Shown here: positions 1-7,772 of the stretch, piece by piece | Numbering within the stretch: position 1 is the stretch's first letter | Layout: each line of letters starts with the position of its first letter | Made by a program: the position numbers and the translations under genes | Notes under the pieces: generated by a model | Told to the model about the DNA's origin: nothing | Databases searched by the model: none | What the model saw: the letters and a program-made list of their open reading frames with translations, nothing else | From: Treponema sp. | GTDB taxonomy: Bacteria; Spirochaetota; Spirochaetia; Treponematales; Treponemataceae | DNA: 64,000 nucleotides | Assembly (NCBI GenBank): GCA_016290995.1 | Contig: JAEEVR010000003.1 | Location: 87,906-151,905, forward strand | Direction of reading: 5' to 3'

Positions 1-439
1 AGACGCCGCAGCCAAGAACGTAAAGATCATCCTTCCGGTTGACCACGTTGGAGCCGAGGAATTCTCTCCCGACGCCAAGGCCGTTGCCGTTGACAATATC
101 GACATTCCCGAAAACTTGATGGCCATGGATGTCGGCCCCAAGACAGTCGAGGCCTACAAAGAAGTTCTTTCTACAGCCAAGTCCATCGTTTGGAACGGAC
201 CGGTAGGAGTCTTTGAGTTTGACGCTTTTGCCAAGGGAACGGAGCAGGTTGCCCGCTTGGTTGCCGAAGCCACAGGCCGCGGAGCCATGACAGTAGTCGG
301 AGGCGGAGACAGCGTAGCCGCCGTCAACAAGTTCAAACTGGCCGACAAGATGACCCACGTCTCTACAGGCGGCGGAGCCAGCCTTGAGTTCTTGGAAGGA
401 AAGACATTGCCCGGCATCGCTATTTTGGCTACAAAGTAG
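1..439 (+). CDS. pgk: Phosphoglycerate kinase, C-terminal part (5' end outside window)
   Basis: Glycolytic enzyme that transfers the acyl phosphate of 1,3-bisphosphoglycerate to ADP in the cytoplasm. The window opens inside the gene: the reading frame is open from base 2 and stops with TAG at 437-439, giving about 145 C-terminal residues. The stretches WNGPVGVFE, the [11 protein letters not shown] glycine loop and STGGGASLE are the classic nucleotide-domain signatures of PGK, and the distance from them to the end is normal. A terminator follows. The stop codon is part of a TAGGAACGG string that recurs at three other stop codons in the window. The assignment is secure; only the N-terminal half is missing because of the window edge. 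Confidence 0.97.
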   Translation, partial: DAAAKNVKIILPVDHVGAEEFSPDAKAVAVDNIDIPENLMAMDVGPKTVEAYKEVLSTAKSIVWNGPVGVFEFDAFAKGTEQVARLVAEATGRGAMTVVGGGDSVAAVNKFKLADKMTHVSTGGGASLEFLEGKTLPGIAILATK

Positions 440-471
440 GAACGGTCAATAAAAACTGAAAACTGACTAAA

Positions 472-500
472 AAGCGCCGTCCGATTGGGCGGCGTTTTTT
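472..500 (+). terminator. Intrinsic terminator after pgk
   Basis: CGCCGTCC and GGGCGGCG pair (one mismatch) around a GATT loop and are followed by eight T. It lies 35 bases after the pgk stop. The 20 or so bases before the hairpin closely resemble those before the adenosine deaminase terminator at 57.5 kb. Confidence 0.85.
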
Positions 501-530
501 TTGCGCGGGCGTTGCGGAGACGCGCGGTGG

Positions 531-2375
531 CTATCTAATCAATTTGTCAAGGTCGGAGTTAAGCTTAAGGTATTGCTGCTTGTTGGGGTTCAGCGCGATT
601 ACTTGGCGCAAGTAGTACTGGGCCTTGCGGTAATCTTGCTTTGTGTAATAGATTTTGTACATTCTAAAAAGCGCGTCCGAGTTGCGCGGGTTTGCGATTA
701 CGGCGGAACGCAAGTCAGAAAGCTGGCTGGCTTCGTCGGCCGCCAAAAAAGATCGCTGGTAAAGCAAAAAGCTTTTCATCGACGAAGACGCGCCGCCCAA
801 CGCGCCGTTTATGTAGCGCGAGGCTTGGGCTGACTTTCCCGTGCGCACCATGCTCTCGACATAAAGCTGGATGGCCTTTTCGGCGTTGGGCGACTTGTTG
901 TAAAGCGCGGCGGCCTTGTCCCAGGCCTCGGCGTAGTAGCCCAGCGCGAGGCATATTCGGGTGTGGGCGCAAATCGCGTCAATCGACGGATTGGGGCGCG
1001 CCATTATTTTTTTGCTGGAAGCGTAAGCCTCGCTCCACTTGCCTTCTTGCGCCAATGTTTGTATCAAGAATGAAAGCGCTTGCTGGTTGTCCGGCTCCAC
1101 AGCCAAGACTTGGTTGGCCAATTCGGCGCCGCTTTTTTTGCCGATCAAGATTCCGCTTTCGCCGGCCAACTCCGCGGCGGCCAAAAGCGCCTCCAAGTCG
1201 TTGGGGTAAAGCGAAAGCGCTTTTTCTATCGTCGCAACCGCCTGCGTCGTGTTTTTGTTCCATTCCTTTTGGACGCGGGCGCGCAAAAGCAAGTAATCCT
1301 TTGAGTTGGCGCCGGACTTTGCGTAAACGTCAAGCAAAGAGGTGGCCTTTAGGTATTCGCCGGTGGCCACAAAAATCTTTGCTCGGAACAAAACCATTTC
1401 CAAGTCGGCGGGATTTTGCTGCAAGGCCATAAGGGCGTAGCGCTCCGCGGTGTTGTAGTCTCCGCTTGCGTAGGCGTTGCGCGAAAGCAGCTTTAGCAAT
1501 TCGATGCTTGACGGATAAAGGACGATCAAGTTGTCGGTTACGTTCTTGCTTTCTTCGTAGCGGCCAAGCGCGTTTAGGCAAGTGGCCAAAAGGTAATGGA
1601 TTTCAAAGGCCTTGCTTTCTTGCGCGGCGATTTTTAAAAGGTCAACGGCCTCGGCGTTGCGGTTTGACTTTGAGTAAAGCAAGGCCAATAAGTAGTTGGC
1701 CAAAACGCTTTTTGGGCTAAAGCCAAGCGCGGCTTTAAGGTCGGTCTCGGCCTTCTGGTAATATTCGCGGTTGGACACCGGGCTTTTTAGCACCAAGGAC
1801 GGAAGCGCGTTGGCCAAAAAGTCCGCGTTGCCGGTGCTGGTGTCGTAGATTCCGTTTTTGGCGGACTCGACGGCGCCGGTGTAAGCGTTGCGGGCGGGAA
1901 CCGCGGGCGCGTCCAAGTTAAGGTTTTGCGCTTGGCTGGGCCAAACGATTTTTAGGATTTCTACGATTACAAATACAAGAACGCGCTCGTTTTCTTGGTA
2001 GTCAACCGAAGCTTTTTTTATGCTTTCGTAGGCTGACATTAAGGATTCAGGCGAGCCTTTTTGAACTTGCTCCAAAATGCCTTTGGCTATTCCGGAAAAG
2101 TATCCGGCGCCGTCATTTTTGGCGCGGTCTACGTTTATGGCTGTCACTTCGCCGGTCACTTCTTCCTCGGCGGGAGGCTCCGGCTCTTTCTTTGACTTGG
2201 ATTTTTTTTCAGATTTTTTGCTGTCTTTTTTATCAGATTTTTTGTCGTTCTTTTTTGCAAGCTTTGCCAAATATATTCTGTCTTGCGTTTCCTGGCCAAA
2301 GGAATAGTCGGCCGCAAAAGCCAACTGGCTCAAAGAGAAAATAGCTGTCATAAGGCAAAGCAGCTTTTTTGACAT
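531..2375 (-). CDS. Exported tetratricopeptide-repeat protein with Lys-rich linker
   Basis: A 614-residue protein of unknown specific function. Residues 1-22 form a signal peptide ending AFA. Residues 38-72 are a highly charged Lys/Ser/Glu linker with repeated KKSDKK-like units. From about residue 205 to the end the sequence is a series of helical pairs with TPR spacing (for example the LLATCLNALGRYEESKNV and DYRKAQYYLRQVIALNP segments), probably eight or more repeats. TPR arrays are protein-binding scaffolds; here the likely place is the periplasm. Its ATG follows directly after the stop of the upstream membrane-protein gene (stop 2376-2378, ATG 2373-2375), so the two are translated from one message. 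No catalytic motif is visible. Confidence 0.85.
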   Translation of the reverse strand: MSKKLLCLMTAIFSLSQLAFAADYSFGQETQDRIYLAKLAKKNDKKSDKKDSKKSEKKSKSKKEPEPPAEEEVTGEVTAINVDRAKNDGAGYFSGIAKGILEQVQKGSPESLMSAYESIKKASVDYQENERVLVFVIVEILKIVWPSQAQNLNLDAPAVPARNAYTGAVESAKNGIYDTSTGNADFLANALPSLVLKSPVSNREYYQKAETDLKAALGFSPKSVLANYLLALLYSKSNRNAEAVDLLKIAAQESKAFEIHYLLATCLNALGRYEESKNVTDNLIVLYPSSIELLKLLSRNAYASGDYNTAERYALMALQQNPADLEMVLFRAKIFVATGEYLKATSLLDVYAKSGANSKDYLLLRARVQKEWNKNTTQAVATIEKALSLYPNDLEALLAAAELAGESGILIGKKSGAELANQVLAVEPDNQQALSFLIQTLAQEGKWSEAYASSKKIMARPNPSIDAICAHTRICLALGYYAEAWDKAAALYNKSPNAEKAIQLYVESMVRTGKSAQASRYINGALGGASSSMKSFLLYQRSFLAADEASQLSDLRSAVIANPRNSDALFRMYKIYYTKQDYRKAQYYLRQVIALNPNKQQYLKLNSDLDKLIR

Positions 2376-2972
2376 CTAGCAGTCGTCCTCCGAAAAGAGA
2401 GACGGCTCGTCATCTTCCTCTTGCATCGTTGGAAATTTGTCTTTGGCGCTTTGGCGAACGTAATACATAATTATCAGCGAGATTCCGCCAGCGATAAGAA
2501 TAAAGGGCATAAAGTAAGAAAAGAACACCCTCATCTTCATATTGATGATTTTAAATGTGAACAAGAAAAAGAAGGCTCCCAAAACCGTAAGGGCCGCCGA
2601 AGGAATCACGTAAAGGGTTCTGAATTTTTTGTAATGAAAGCGGCCCACGGGCAGCAAGGTGATTCCAAAAACGATGACTACGATCGGCCAGTACTGCTTG
2701 AACTGCACCACTCCAAGGCGCGCGTTCAAAAAGAGCAAGCCCAAAGAAAGCAAGCAAAGGTTCACAGATATATAGAAAACAACGGCGTTTTGAGACAAGA
2801 TCGAAAAGTAGACCAAAGCGGCCGTAATCAGCACCAGGGCACAGTTAAGGGCAAAGTGATAGGTCTCCATTTGCACCACGGGAGGCAAAAAAGCCATGAC
2901 GATTCCCGCCAAAAAGAGAAAAAGCCCCAGCGCCAACAGAATATTCTGAAATTTACGATTGTCTTTAGCCAT
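2376..2972 (-). CDS. Small multi-pass membrane protein (LiaF/LiaI-like transmembrane region)
   Basis: A 198-residue protein with about six hydrophobic segments and an acidic C-terminus (EEDDEPSLFSEDDC). The phrase QYWPIVVIVFGITLLPVG resembles the WP-I-LI-G repeats of LiaF/LiaI-type transmembrane domains; beyond that I do not recognise it. The frame stays open up to 3206, but I start at the ATG at 2970-2972 because the longer version would run over the divergent promoter and gene at 3064. This ATG sits 7 bases after a TAAGAT -10 with a TTGCCA -35 at 18 bp, and there is no Shine-Dalgarno, so the message is probably leaderless. The TPR gene follows without a gap. Confidence 0.7.
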   Translation of the reverse strand: MAKDNRKFQNILLALGLFLFLAGIVMAFLPPVVQMETYHFALNCALVLITAALVYFSILSQNAVVFYISVNLCLLSLGLLFLNARLGVVQFKQYWPIVVIVFGITLLPVGRFHYKKFRTLYVIPSAALTVLGAFFFLFTFKIINMKMRVFFSYFMPFILIAGGISLIIMYYVRQSAKDKFPTMQEEDDEPSLFSEDDC

Positions 2973-2979
2973 AACCTTT

Positions 2980-3052
2980 ATCTTAACACAAAACGCGCCC
3001 TCTTGGCAACACATCGCCCGCAATTGAAAAAAAAGGCAAAAAGCGCTAAAGT
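2980..3052. promoter_or_regulatory. Divergent sigma-70-type promoters between 2972 (-) and 3064 (+)
   Basis: Minus strand: TTGCCA (3004-3009), 18-bp spacer, TAAGAT (2980-2985), 7 bases to the ATG. Plus strand: TTGAAA (3024-3029), 17-bp spacer, TAAAGT (3047-3052), 11 bases to the ATG at 3064. Neither start codon has a convincing Shine-Dalgarno sequence. Confidence 0.6.
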
Positions 3053-3063
3053 TACGTCTTATA

Positions 3064-4116
3064 ATGAAGAAAAACGCAATAATTAAGACAGCGGCCGCGA
3101 CAATCCTTTGCGCCATGCTTTTTTCGTGCGGGAACGCAAATTCCGCAAAAATAAAGCAAGACAAGCAGTTCCAAAAGGAATTGGAGACTCTTTTGCAAGC
3201 CTCCAACGCCAGCGACGAAAACCTCCGCTACGCGATTATAAATAAAATTTCGGCCAAATGGCTGGCCGACCAAAAATACGACGACTTGATTCTTTACCTT
3301 ACCGACCATGTGGAGCGCAATCCCAACGACAAATACAACGCCTACTGGCTTTTGATGACAGCCTACGCCTACGTCCAGTTGCGGCAAGAACGCGTCGCCG
3401 AATACTATTTTGAGCGAATCATAAAGAATTACCCCGACCTTAAGGTAAAGGACCAGTCGGTTCACTTTTTGTGCTTGGAGCGCTTGATTCAAATTTCCAC
3501 CAACCACGAAAACCGCATCCAGTACTTTAACACCTTGATAAACCGCTTTCCGTCAAACGTAAGCATTACCGAAATGTACGTGCGCCTTGCCCGCGAGTAC
3601 GAGCAAATCGGCGAATGGACCCGCGCGCTAAAGACCTACACCCTCTTTTTGGAGCAGCCCGACGCAAGCTCAATCCAAATCACAGACATGCACGACATCT
3701 ACAACTACGCGCGCAACTTGATCGACTTTAACAACTCTCCCAAAAACTGGACTTTCAAAACTTTGGAAGGCTTGACCAACGCCGTAAAAGAAGCGATTGT
3801 CCGCTACCAGCCAAGAAAGCTGGACGAGTACCGCTCAAAGGTAAATTTCTTTACCGTTTCTTGGAGACAGGACGACAGCATTCCCACAGGCTCGGTGGAC
3901 TTTTCGATGCGCAACTACATGCACGGAAACAGAATCACAATCACGGAGGAACTTATTCCAGGCCCCACAATCAACGAAGCCTACTTAAAGAGCAAGGGCT
4001 GGACTTTGGCGGTTCCCACTTGGTATTTCTATTTTAGAAAAGTAAACTATCCGGCCAATCCGGACATTCACGGTACTTGGGAATGGGCAGGCATTTATAT
4101 CGGCGAAATGATGTAG
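3064..4116 (+). CDS. TPR-like outer-membrane or periplasmic lipoprotein
   Basis: A 350-residue predicted lipoprotein: MKK followed by a hydrophobic stretch and the lipobox LFSC, with the acylated Cys at about residue 22. Residues 50-200 are helical repeats with TPR-like spacing (VERNPNDKYNAYWLLMTAYA; RVAEYYFERIIKNYPDL; RALKTYTLFLEQPDA), reminiscent of BamD/YfiO-type lipoproteins but without a firm match. The C-terminal 120 residues are of unknown fold and rich in aromatic residues. It is the first gene of an envelope operon; the lytic transglycosylase gene begins inside its 3' end (overlap 34 bases). A role in placing or binding the cell-wall enzymes encoded downstream is inference. Confidence 0.8.
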   Translation: MKKNAIIKTAAATILCAMLFSCGNANSAKIKQDKQFQKELETLLQASNASDENLRYAIINKISAKWLADQKYDDLILYLTDHVERNPNDKYNAYWLLMTAYAYVQLRQERVAEYYFERIIKNYPDLKVKDQSVHFLCLERLIQISTNHENRIQYFNTLINRFPSNVSITEMYVRLAREYEQIGEWTRALKTYTLFLEQPDASSIQITDMHDIYNYARNLIDFNNSPKNWTFKTLEGLTNAVKEAIVRYQPRKLDEYRSKVNFFTVSWRQDDSIPTGSVDFSMRNYMHGNRITITEELIPGPTINEAYLKSKGWTLAVPTWYFYFRKVNYPANPDIHGTWEWAGIYIGEMM

Positions 4117-5066
4117 CCCGCGCGGCCGCTCTTGCGCTTGTTTGCGCGGCGAGCGCGTTCGCAAGCCCTAAAAGCGGGCCGCAAGAATTCGCGCCGGAGG
4201 AATTTGTTTCGCCAAAGGGCGGAGCGGGCTTTTACCACGAAATCGATTTGCCGGGCGCCGACCGGGAGGAAGTCGCTCCCTTTAAGGAACGCTGGCTTTC
4301 TTCTTGGGGCCGGGCGGAACTGAACTCCATCCTGGAAAACGGAAGCCAATACCGGCACTACGTCCGCCGCCGCTTGCAAGAAGAAGGACTTCCAGCCTGC
4401 ATTGAATACATTCCCGTAATCGAATCCAGCTACAAGCCTTTGGCCAAGCCCGCCAGCGGAAAGTCCGTTGGCCTTTGGCAGTTTATGGAAAACAGCGTTG
4501 AAAACTATCTTAGGCTCAACAAGTGGCTTGACGAGCGGCGGGATCCCTGGAAATCGACGGACGCGGCCATCAAAAAGTTAAAGGCCAACTACAAGCAGTT
4601 CGACGACTGGCTTTTGGCAATCGCGGCCTACAATTGCGGAGCGGGAGCGGTAAAGCGCGCCTTGGCAAAAAGCCCGCAAAAAACATTTTGGGCTTTGGCA
4701 AAAGCCAAGCTTATTCCCGACCACGCCATAGCCTACGTTCCAAACTTGCTTGCCGTAAGCGACATCGCCCAAAATTCCAGCTGGTACAAGGTGGACTTGC
4801 CGGCGGCCTTTTACGACGCGGAAATCTATTCCCCTTTTGACGACTTTGACTATTTGGAAACCAAGCAAGCGGTAAGCCTAAAGGCCTTGGCCGCCGAACT
4901 TAGGCTGGACGAAAAAACGCTGCTTTCGCTCAACCCCGCCCTTCTTTACGAAGAAACTCCCTCGCACGAAAGCTACGACTTGCGCCTTCCGCGGGGCATG
5001 AAGGCCGCCGCCCAGGACGCTATTTTAACCCTTATGCTTAAGAAAAATTATGCCGACAATAAGTAA
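4083..5066 (+). CDS. Lytic murein transglycosylase, MltD/SLT family
   Basis: Cleaves the MurNAc-GlcNAc bond of peptidoglycan with formation of 1,6-anhydroMurNAc, in the periplasm. The SLT domain (about residues 90-220) shows IESSYKPLAKPASGKSVGLW with the catalytic Glu in ESS, then QFMENS, ERRDPWKSTDAA and the AIAAYNCGAGAV motif, in the order seen in MltD. Residues 255-320 resemble a single LysM-like glycan-binding segment (SLKALAAELRLDEKTLLSLN). A signal peptide ends ASAFA. I use the ATG at 4083; a TTG two codons upstream (4077) is possible. Either way it overlaps the lipoprotein gene, which implies translational coupling. The OmpA-domain gene follows at once. Confidence 0.88.
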   Translation: MGRHLYRRNDVARAAALALVCAASAFASPKSGPQEFAPEEFVSPKGGAGFYHEIDLPGADREEVAPFKERWLSSWGRAELNSILENGSQYRHYVRRRLQEEGLPACIEYIPVIESSYKPLAKPASGKSVGLWQFMENSVENYLRLNKWLDERRDPWKSTDAAIKKLKANYKQFDDWLLAIAAYNCGAGAVKRALAKSPQKTFWALAKAKLIPDHAIAYVPNLLAVSDIAQNSSWYKVDLPAAFYDAEIYSPFDDFDYLETKQAVSLKALAAELRLDEKTLLSLNPALLYEETPSHESYDLRLPRGMKAAAQDAILTLMLKKNYADNK

Positions 5067-5067
5067 G

Positions 5068-6447
5068 ATGAAAAAGAATTTTTATTTTAAAGCCAAAAAA
5101 CACGCTCTTTTTATCGCGGCGGCACTTTCGCTTTGCGGCCTTTTCGCGCAAGGCCAAGGCAAAACCTACGACCCCAACGCGCCTTTGGCCTCCAAGAGCA
5201 AGATAAATTGGATTGACAAAACGTTCACCTCAAACGTAACGCTAGACATCGACAAGGCTGGCATTCCGATGCCCAGCGGAAAAAACTCCGCTGTAAACGC
5301 CGTCACAAGCCGCCTTCCAAACTTGATAAAGGACCCCCTCTTGACGATTTACGTTGACTCAAGCAGAACCTTGGGCGACTACATTTTGGAACGAAAGATT
5401 TCTCTCCAGCAAATCACTGACATAATCGAATCGGGCAACAAGACTTTGGGCTATTTTGAGAACAAAAGCTTCTTGTTCAAGATGGACCACAAGCTTAACT
5501 TGAACCAGGTTGGAAGCCTTTTTGTGCGCCACCAGTCGCCCTACTCCCGCAGAAAGTCAATCGAAACAATTTCTTCGCGCGTTTACACGGGAATCATCAT
5601 CGACGCGCGCGGAAAGCTTCCGGTTCACGGAGAATTCGTTGACGGCCAGGTCAATCCTTGCCTCTTTCCGCGCGTTTGGAACGAAAAGATGGAAATCGTT
5701 TACGAGCGCAACATGATGGAAAGCGCGGCGGCCAAAGACAAAAGCATTTGCGGCTACGATTGGAGCGACGACGAAAGCCGTTACCGCTCGCGCGTCGGAG
5801 CCGATCCAATCCACATCACGGCCAAGCAAATTTTTGGCCACAATAGAACCGACCTTGTAATCAGCGACGACGACGCGCTGCGCATTTTTTCCGTTCCGCA
5901 AAACGCGGAGCTTTTAAAGTCTGGAAAAATCGTTCTCTTGCTGGACAAGGACGTTTTGGTTCACGACGTTGCCGCTCCGATAAAGGACGACTCTTACTAC
6001 ACCGCTTACAGGAACGTAAAGAAGTATCCGCTTAAAAAGCCAGGCGCCGACTCAATCGACGACGGCCCGGACGGAATCCGCTTTACTTACAACTTAAAGT
6101 TCATCGCCGACAGTCCCGAGCTTTTGCCGGAGGAACTTCCGCGCATAAGGGAATTGTCTGACCTTCTTAAGGAAGCGCTAAGCGACAACTCGTTCACGAT
6201 TTTTGTCGCCGGCCACACAGCCGACATCGGCCAGCCCGAAAACCAAATGCGCCTTTCTATCGACCGAACGCAAACAATCATCGCGCTTTTGATCGAGCAA
6301 GGCATTGACAAGAATCTCTTTAGCTACCGCGGCTACGGCGAAACCGATCCCGTAGGCGACAACAGCACAAAAGAAGGCCGAGCGCTAAACCGCCGCGTAG
6401 TAATTACACTTCGCCCGCGCCAGACTTATATACAACGCAGCTGGTAA
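5068..6447 (+). CDS. OmpA-family protein with C-terminal peptidoglycan-binding domain
   Basis: A 459-residue exported protein. A signal peptide is followed by about 310 residues of no clear family and then an OmpA-C domain (about 340-455): FTIFVAGHTADIGQPENQ, LSIDRTQTIIALLIEQGI, FSYRGYGETDPVGDN and ALNRRVVITL, keeping the Asp and Arg that hold the peptide stem. It probably anchors the outer membrane or a periplasmic complex to the wall. From memory T. pallidum has a comparable protein (TP0624) with this domain order. I start at 5068 (MKKNF, typical signal peptide); the frame is open from an ATG at 5050 inside the transglycosylase gene. Last gene of the lipoprotein-transglycosylase-OmpA operon. 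Confidence 0.88.
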   Translation: MKKNFYFKAKKHALFIAAALSLCGLFAQGQGKTYDPNAPLASKSKINWIDKTFTSNVTLDIDKAGIPMPSGKNSAVNAVTSRLPNLIKDPLLTIYVDSSRTLGDYILERKISLQQITDIIESGNKTLGYFENKSFLFKMDHKLNLNQVGSLFVRHQSPYSRRKSIETISSRVYTGIIIDARGKLPVHGEFVDGQVNPCLFPRVWNEKMEIVYERNMMESAAAKDKSICGYDWSDDESRYRSRVGADPIHITAKQIFGHNRTDLVISDDDALRIFSVPQNAELLKSGKIVLLLDKDVLVHDVAAPIKDDSYYTAYRNVKKYPLKKPGADSIDDGPDGIRFTYNLKFIADSPELLPEELPRIRELSDLLKEALSDNSFTIFVAGHTADIGQPENQMRLSIDRTQTIIALLIEQGIDKNLFSYRGYGETDPVGDNSTKEGRALNRRVVITLRPRQTYIQRSW

Positions 6448-6458
6448 AAAAAATAACA

Positions 6459-6604
6459 CTCCCAGTTGCGGCTGCGTCTGTCGAAACCGCTAGCTAGCGT
6501 CGCTACTCGCTGTTTGCGTTTGAAACTATTTTACGCTGCCGCTTTCGCGTCAGCCGCAAACAGAGAGTTTTCGCCAGCCGCCCCGCGCCTTCGCGTGTTT
6601 TTTT
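6459..6604. repeat. Structured intergenic repeat, family 1, copy A
   Basis: 146 bases between convergent genes, clearly homologous to 21751-21899. Shared blocks are CTCCCAGTTGCGGCTGCGTC at the left, CGAAACCGCTAG, TTGAAACTATTT in the middle, and CCGCCCCGCGCCTTCGCG at the right. It folds as a closing stem GCGGCTG/CAGCCGC (6468-6474 with 6575-6581), a long stem ACTC-g-CTGTTTGCG with CGCAAACAG-a-GAGT (6505-6518 with 6555-6568), an inner hairpin (6535-6554) and a 3' CGCG-cctt-CGCG hairpin running into a T tract. The outer A-rich left end (ACAC) and T-rich right end (GTGT) also pair. The stems differ from copy B in sequence but keep pairing. Confidence 0.85.
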
Positions 6605-6623
6605 ATTACCACCACATATACAA

Positions 6624-7772
6624 TCAGGCGCGAACGGTAAACTCGGGCGGGAGGGGCGCTTCAAAATGGAGGAGCTCTCCCGTAAGCGGGTGCGGCAGCT
6701 CCAGGCTAAGCGCGTGCAAAAAAATCCTTTGCGCGGCGCTGCCGCCGTACAGTTCGTCGCCAAAAATCGGAAGGCCCTTTTGGCTAAGATGGACGCGTAT
6801 TTGGTGTGTGCGGCCCGTAAACAGCTTGGCCTGAACCAAAAGGCGGCCGCCCTTTTCCTCTAAAATCTTAAAATCAGTCCGCGCGAATTTTCCGCCCTTT
6901 TCTTTTGGAACAGTTCCCCACTTGGCCGCCTGGCTTTTTAGCGACACGCGTCCCAAGTAGTTTTGGACGGAAAAGTTGTCGCCGACCTTAAAGGCGGCGG
7001 CTTTTTGGCTTTGAACAGAATTGCTTATAAGGCCAAGACTGTCGGCCGGCTCGCACACCGCAACGTAAAGCTTTTGGGCGGCGCGTTCTTGGCAAGAATT
7101 GCCAACAAGCTCCGACGAATCAAAGGCGGTAAAGAGCGCGGCGTTGGCGGCCCTTTGCTTTGAGAACAAAATCACGCCGCTTGTGTCGCGGTCCAAACGG
7201 TGGACGACGCCGCAGTAAGGCGGATTTTTGTCCAAACCGATTTTTTTATGCAAGTAGCGGATGACCGCCGCGCGCAAATTGTCGCGGTCTTTTGCAAAGG
7301 TTGGTTCAGTCGGAAAACGCGGCGGCTTGTTGACAACGATTATCGCGTCGTCCTCATACAAAACGCGCGATTCGTCCAACTCAAATTTTATGTCGTCGTT
7401 TGGCTTTTCGTAAAAGAATTTTTCTTGGTCGTAAAGAACTTTTACCTGCGCGTTTTTTTTAAGGCTAAAGGCCGGGTTCTTGCAAACAAAAAAGCCGCCG
7501 CGTTCTTGGGCTTGCGAGGCTTTTTTTTCGCTGCCGTTTTGGGCTTGCGAGGCCTTGCGCTCCGGCGAAGCGGCGACCATGACGTTCCCGCTAAAAAGCA
7601 AGCGGCGAATTTTGGAATTGCTAAGAGCGGCTTTTTCGCGGGCCGCGTTTTGGCCTTGAACACAGTCCGCGCGGGCGATGTCTTGGGCTTGCAAAGCCTT
7701 GGGCAATTCTTGGCGCAAAAAATCGTTTAGGGTCGCCGCGCTTTGAACGGTCAAAAGGATTTCTTGGCTCAT
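6624..7772 (-). CDS. RluA-family RNA pseudouridine synthase
   Basis: Isomerises specific uridines of rRNA or tRNA to pseudouridine. Of 382 residues, the first ~75 may hold a degenerate S4-like segment (KIRRLLFSGNVMV). The catalytic domain contains the family signature VVHRLDRDTSGVILFSK with the catalytic Asp in RLD, an earlier VVNKPPRFPTEPT block, and the C-terminal GRTHQIRVHL and GDELYGG motifs. The substrate cannot be read from sequence. The ATG overlaps the stop of the upstream gene (ATGA, 7769-7772), so it ends the asnA transcript. Repeat copy A lies 20 bases after its stop and probably terminates both this gene and ompA. Confidence 0.93.
   Translation of the reverse strand: MSQEILLTVQSAATLNDFLRQELPKALQAQDIARADCVQGQNAAREKAALSNSKIRRLLFSGNVMVAASPERKASQAQNGSEKKASQAQERGGFFVCKNPAFSLKKNAQVKVLYDQEKFFYEKPNDDIKFELDESRVLYEDDAIIVVNKPPRFPTEPTFAKDRDNLRAAVIRYLHKKIGLDKNPPYCGVVHRLDRDTSGVILFSKQRAANAALFTAFDSSELVGNSCQERAAQKLYVAVCEPADSLGLISNSVQSQKAAAFKVGDNFSVQNYLGRVSLKSQAAKWGTVPKEKGGKFARTDFKILEEKGGRLLVQAKLFTGRTHQIRVHLSQKGLPIFGDELYGGSAAQRIFLHALSLELPHPLTGELLHFEAPLPPEFTVRA

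Noticed and set aside
3060..3065. TATAAT just before the lipoprotein start as its -10
   Set aside because: It overlaps the ATG itself; the TTGAAA-N17-TAAAGT pair upstream is properly placed.
2973..3206. N-terminal extension of the 2376 membrane protein to 3206
   Set aside because: Would overlap the divergent lipoprotein gene and both promoters; the extension is Cys-rich and unlike a membrane protein start.
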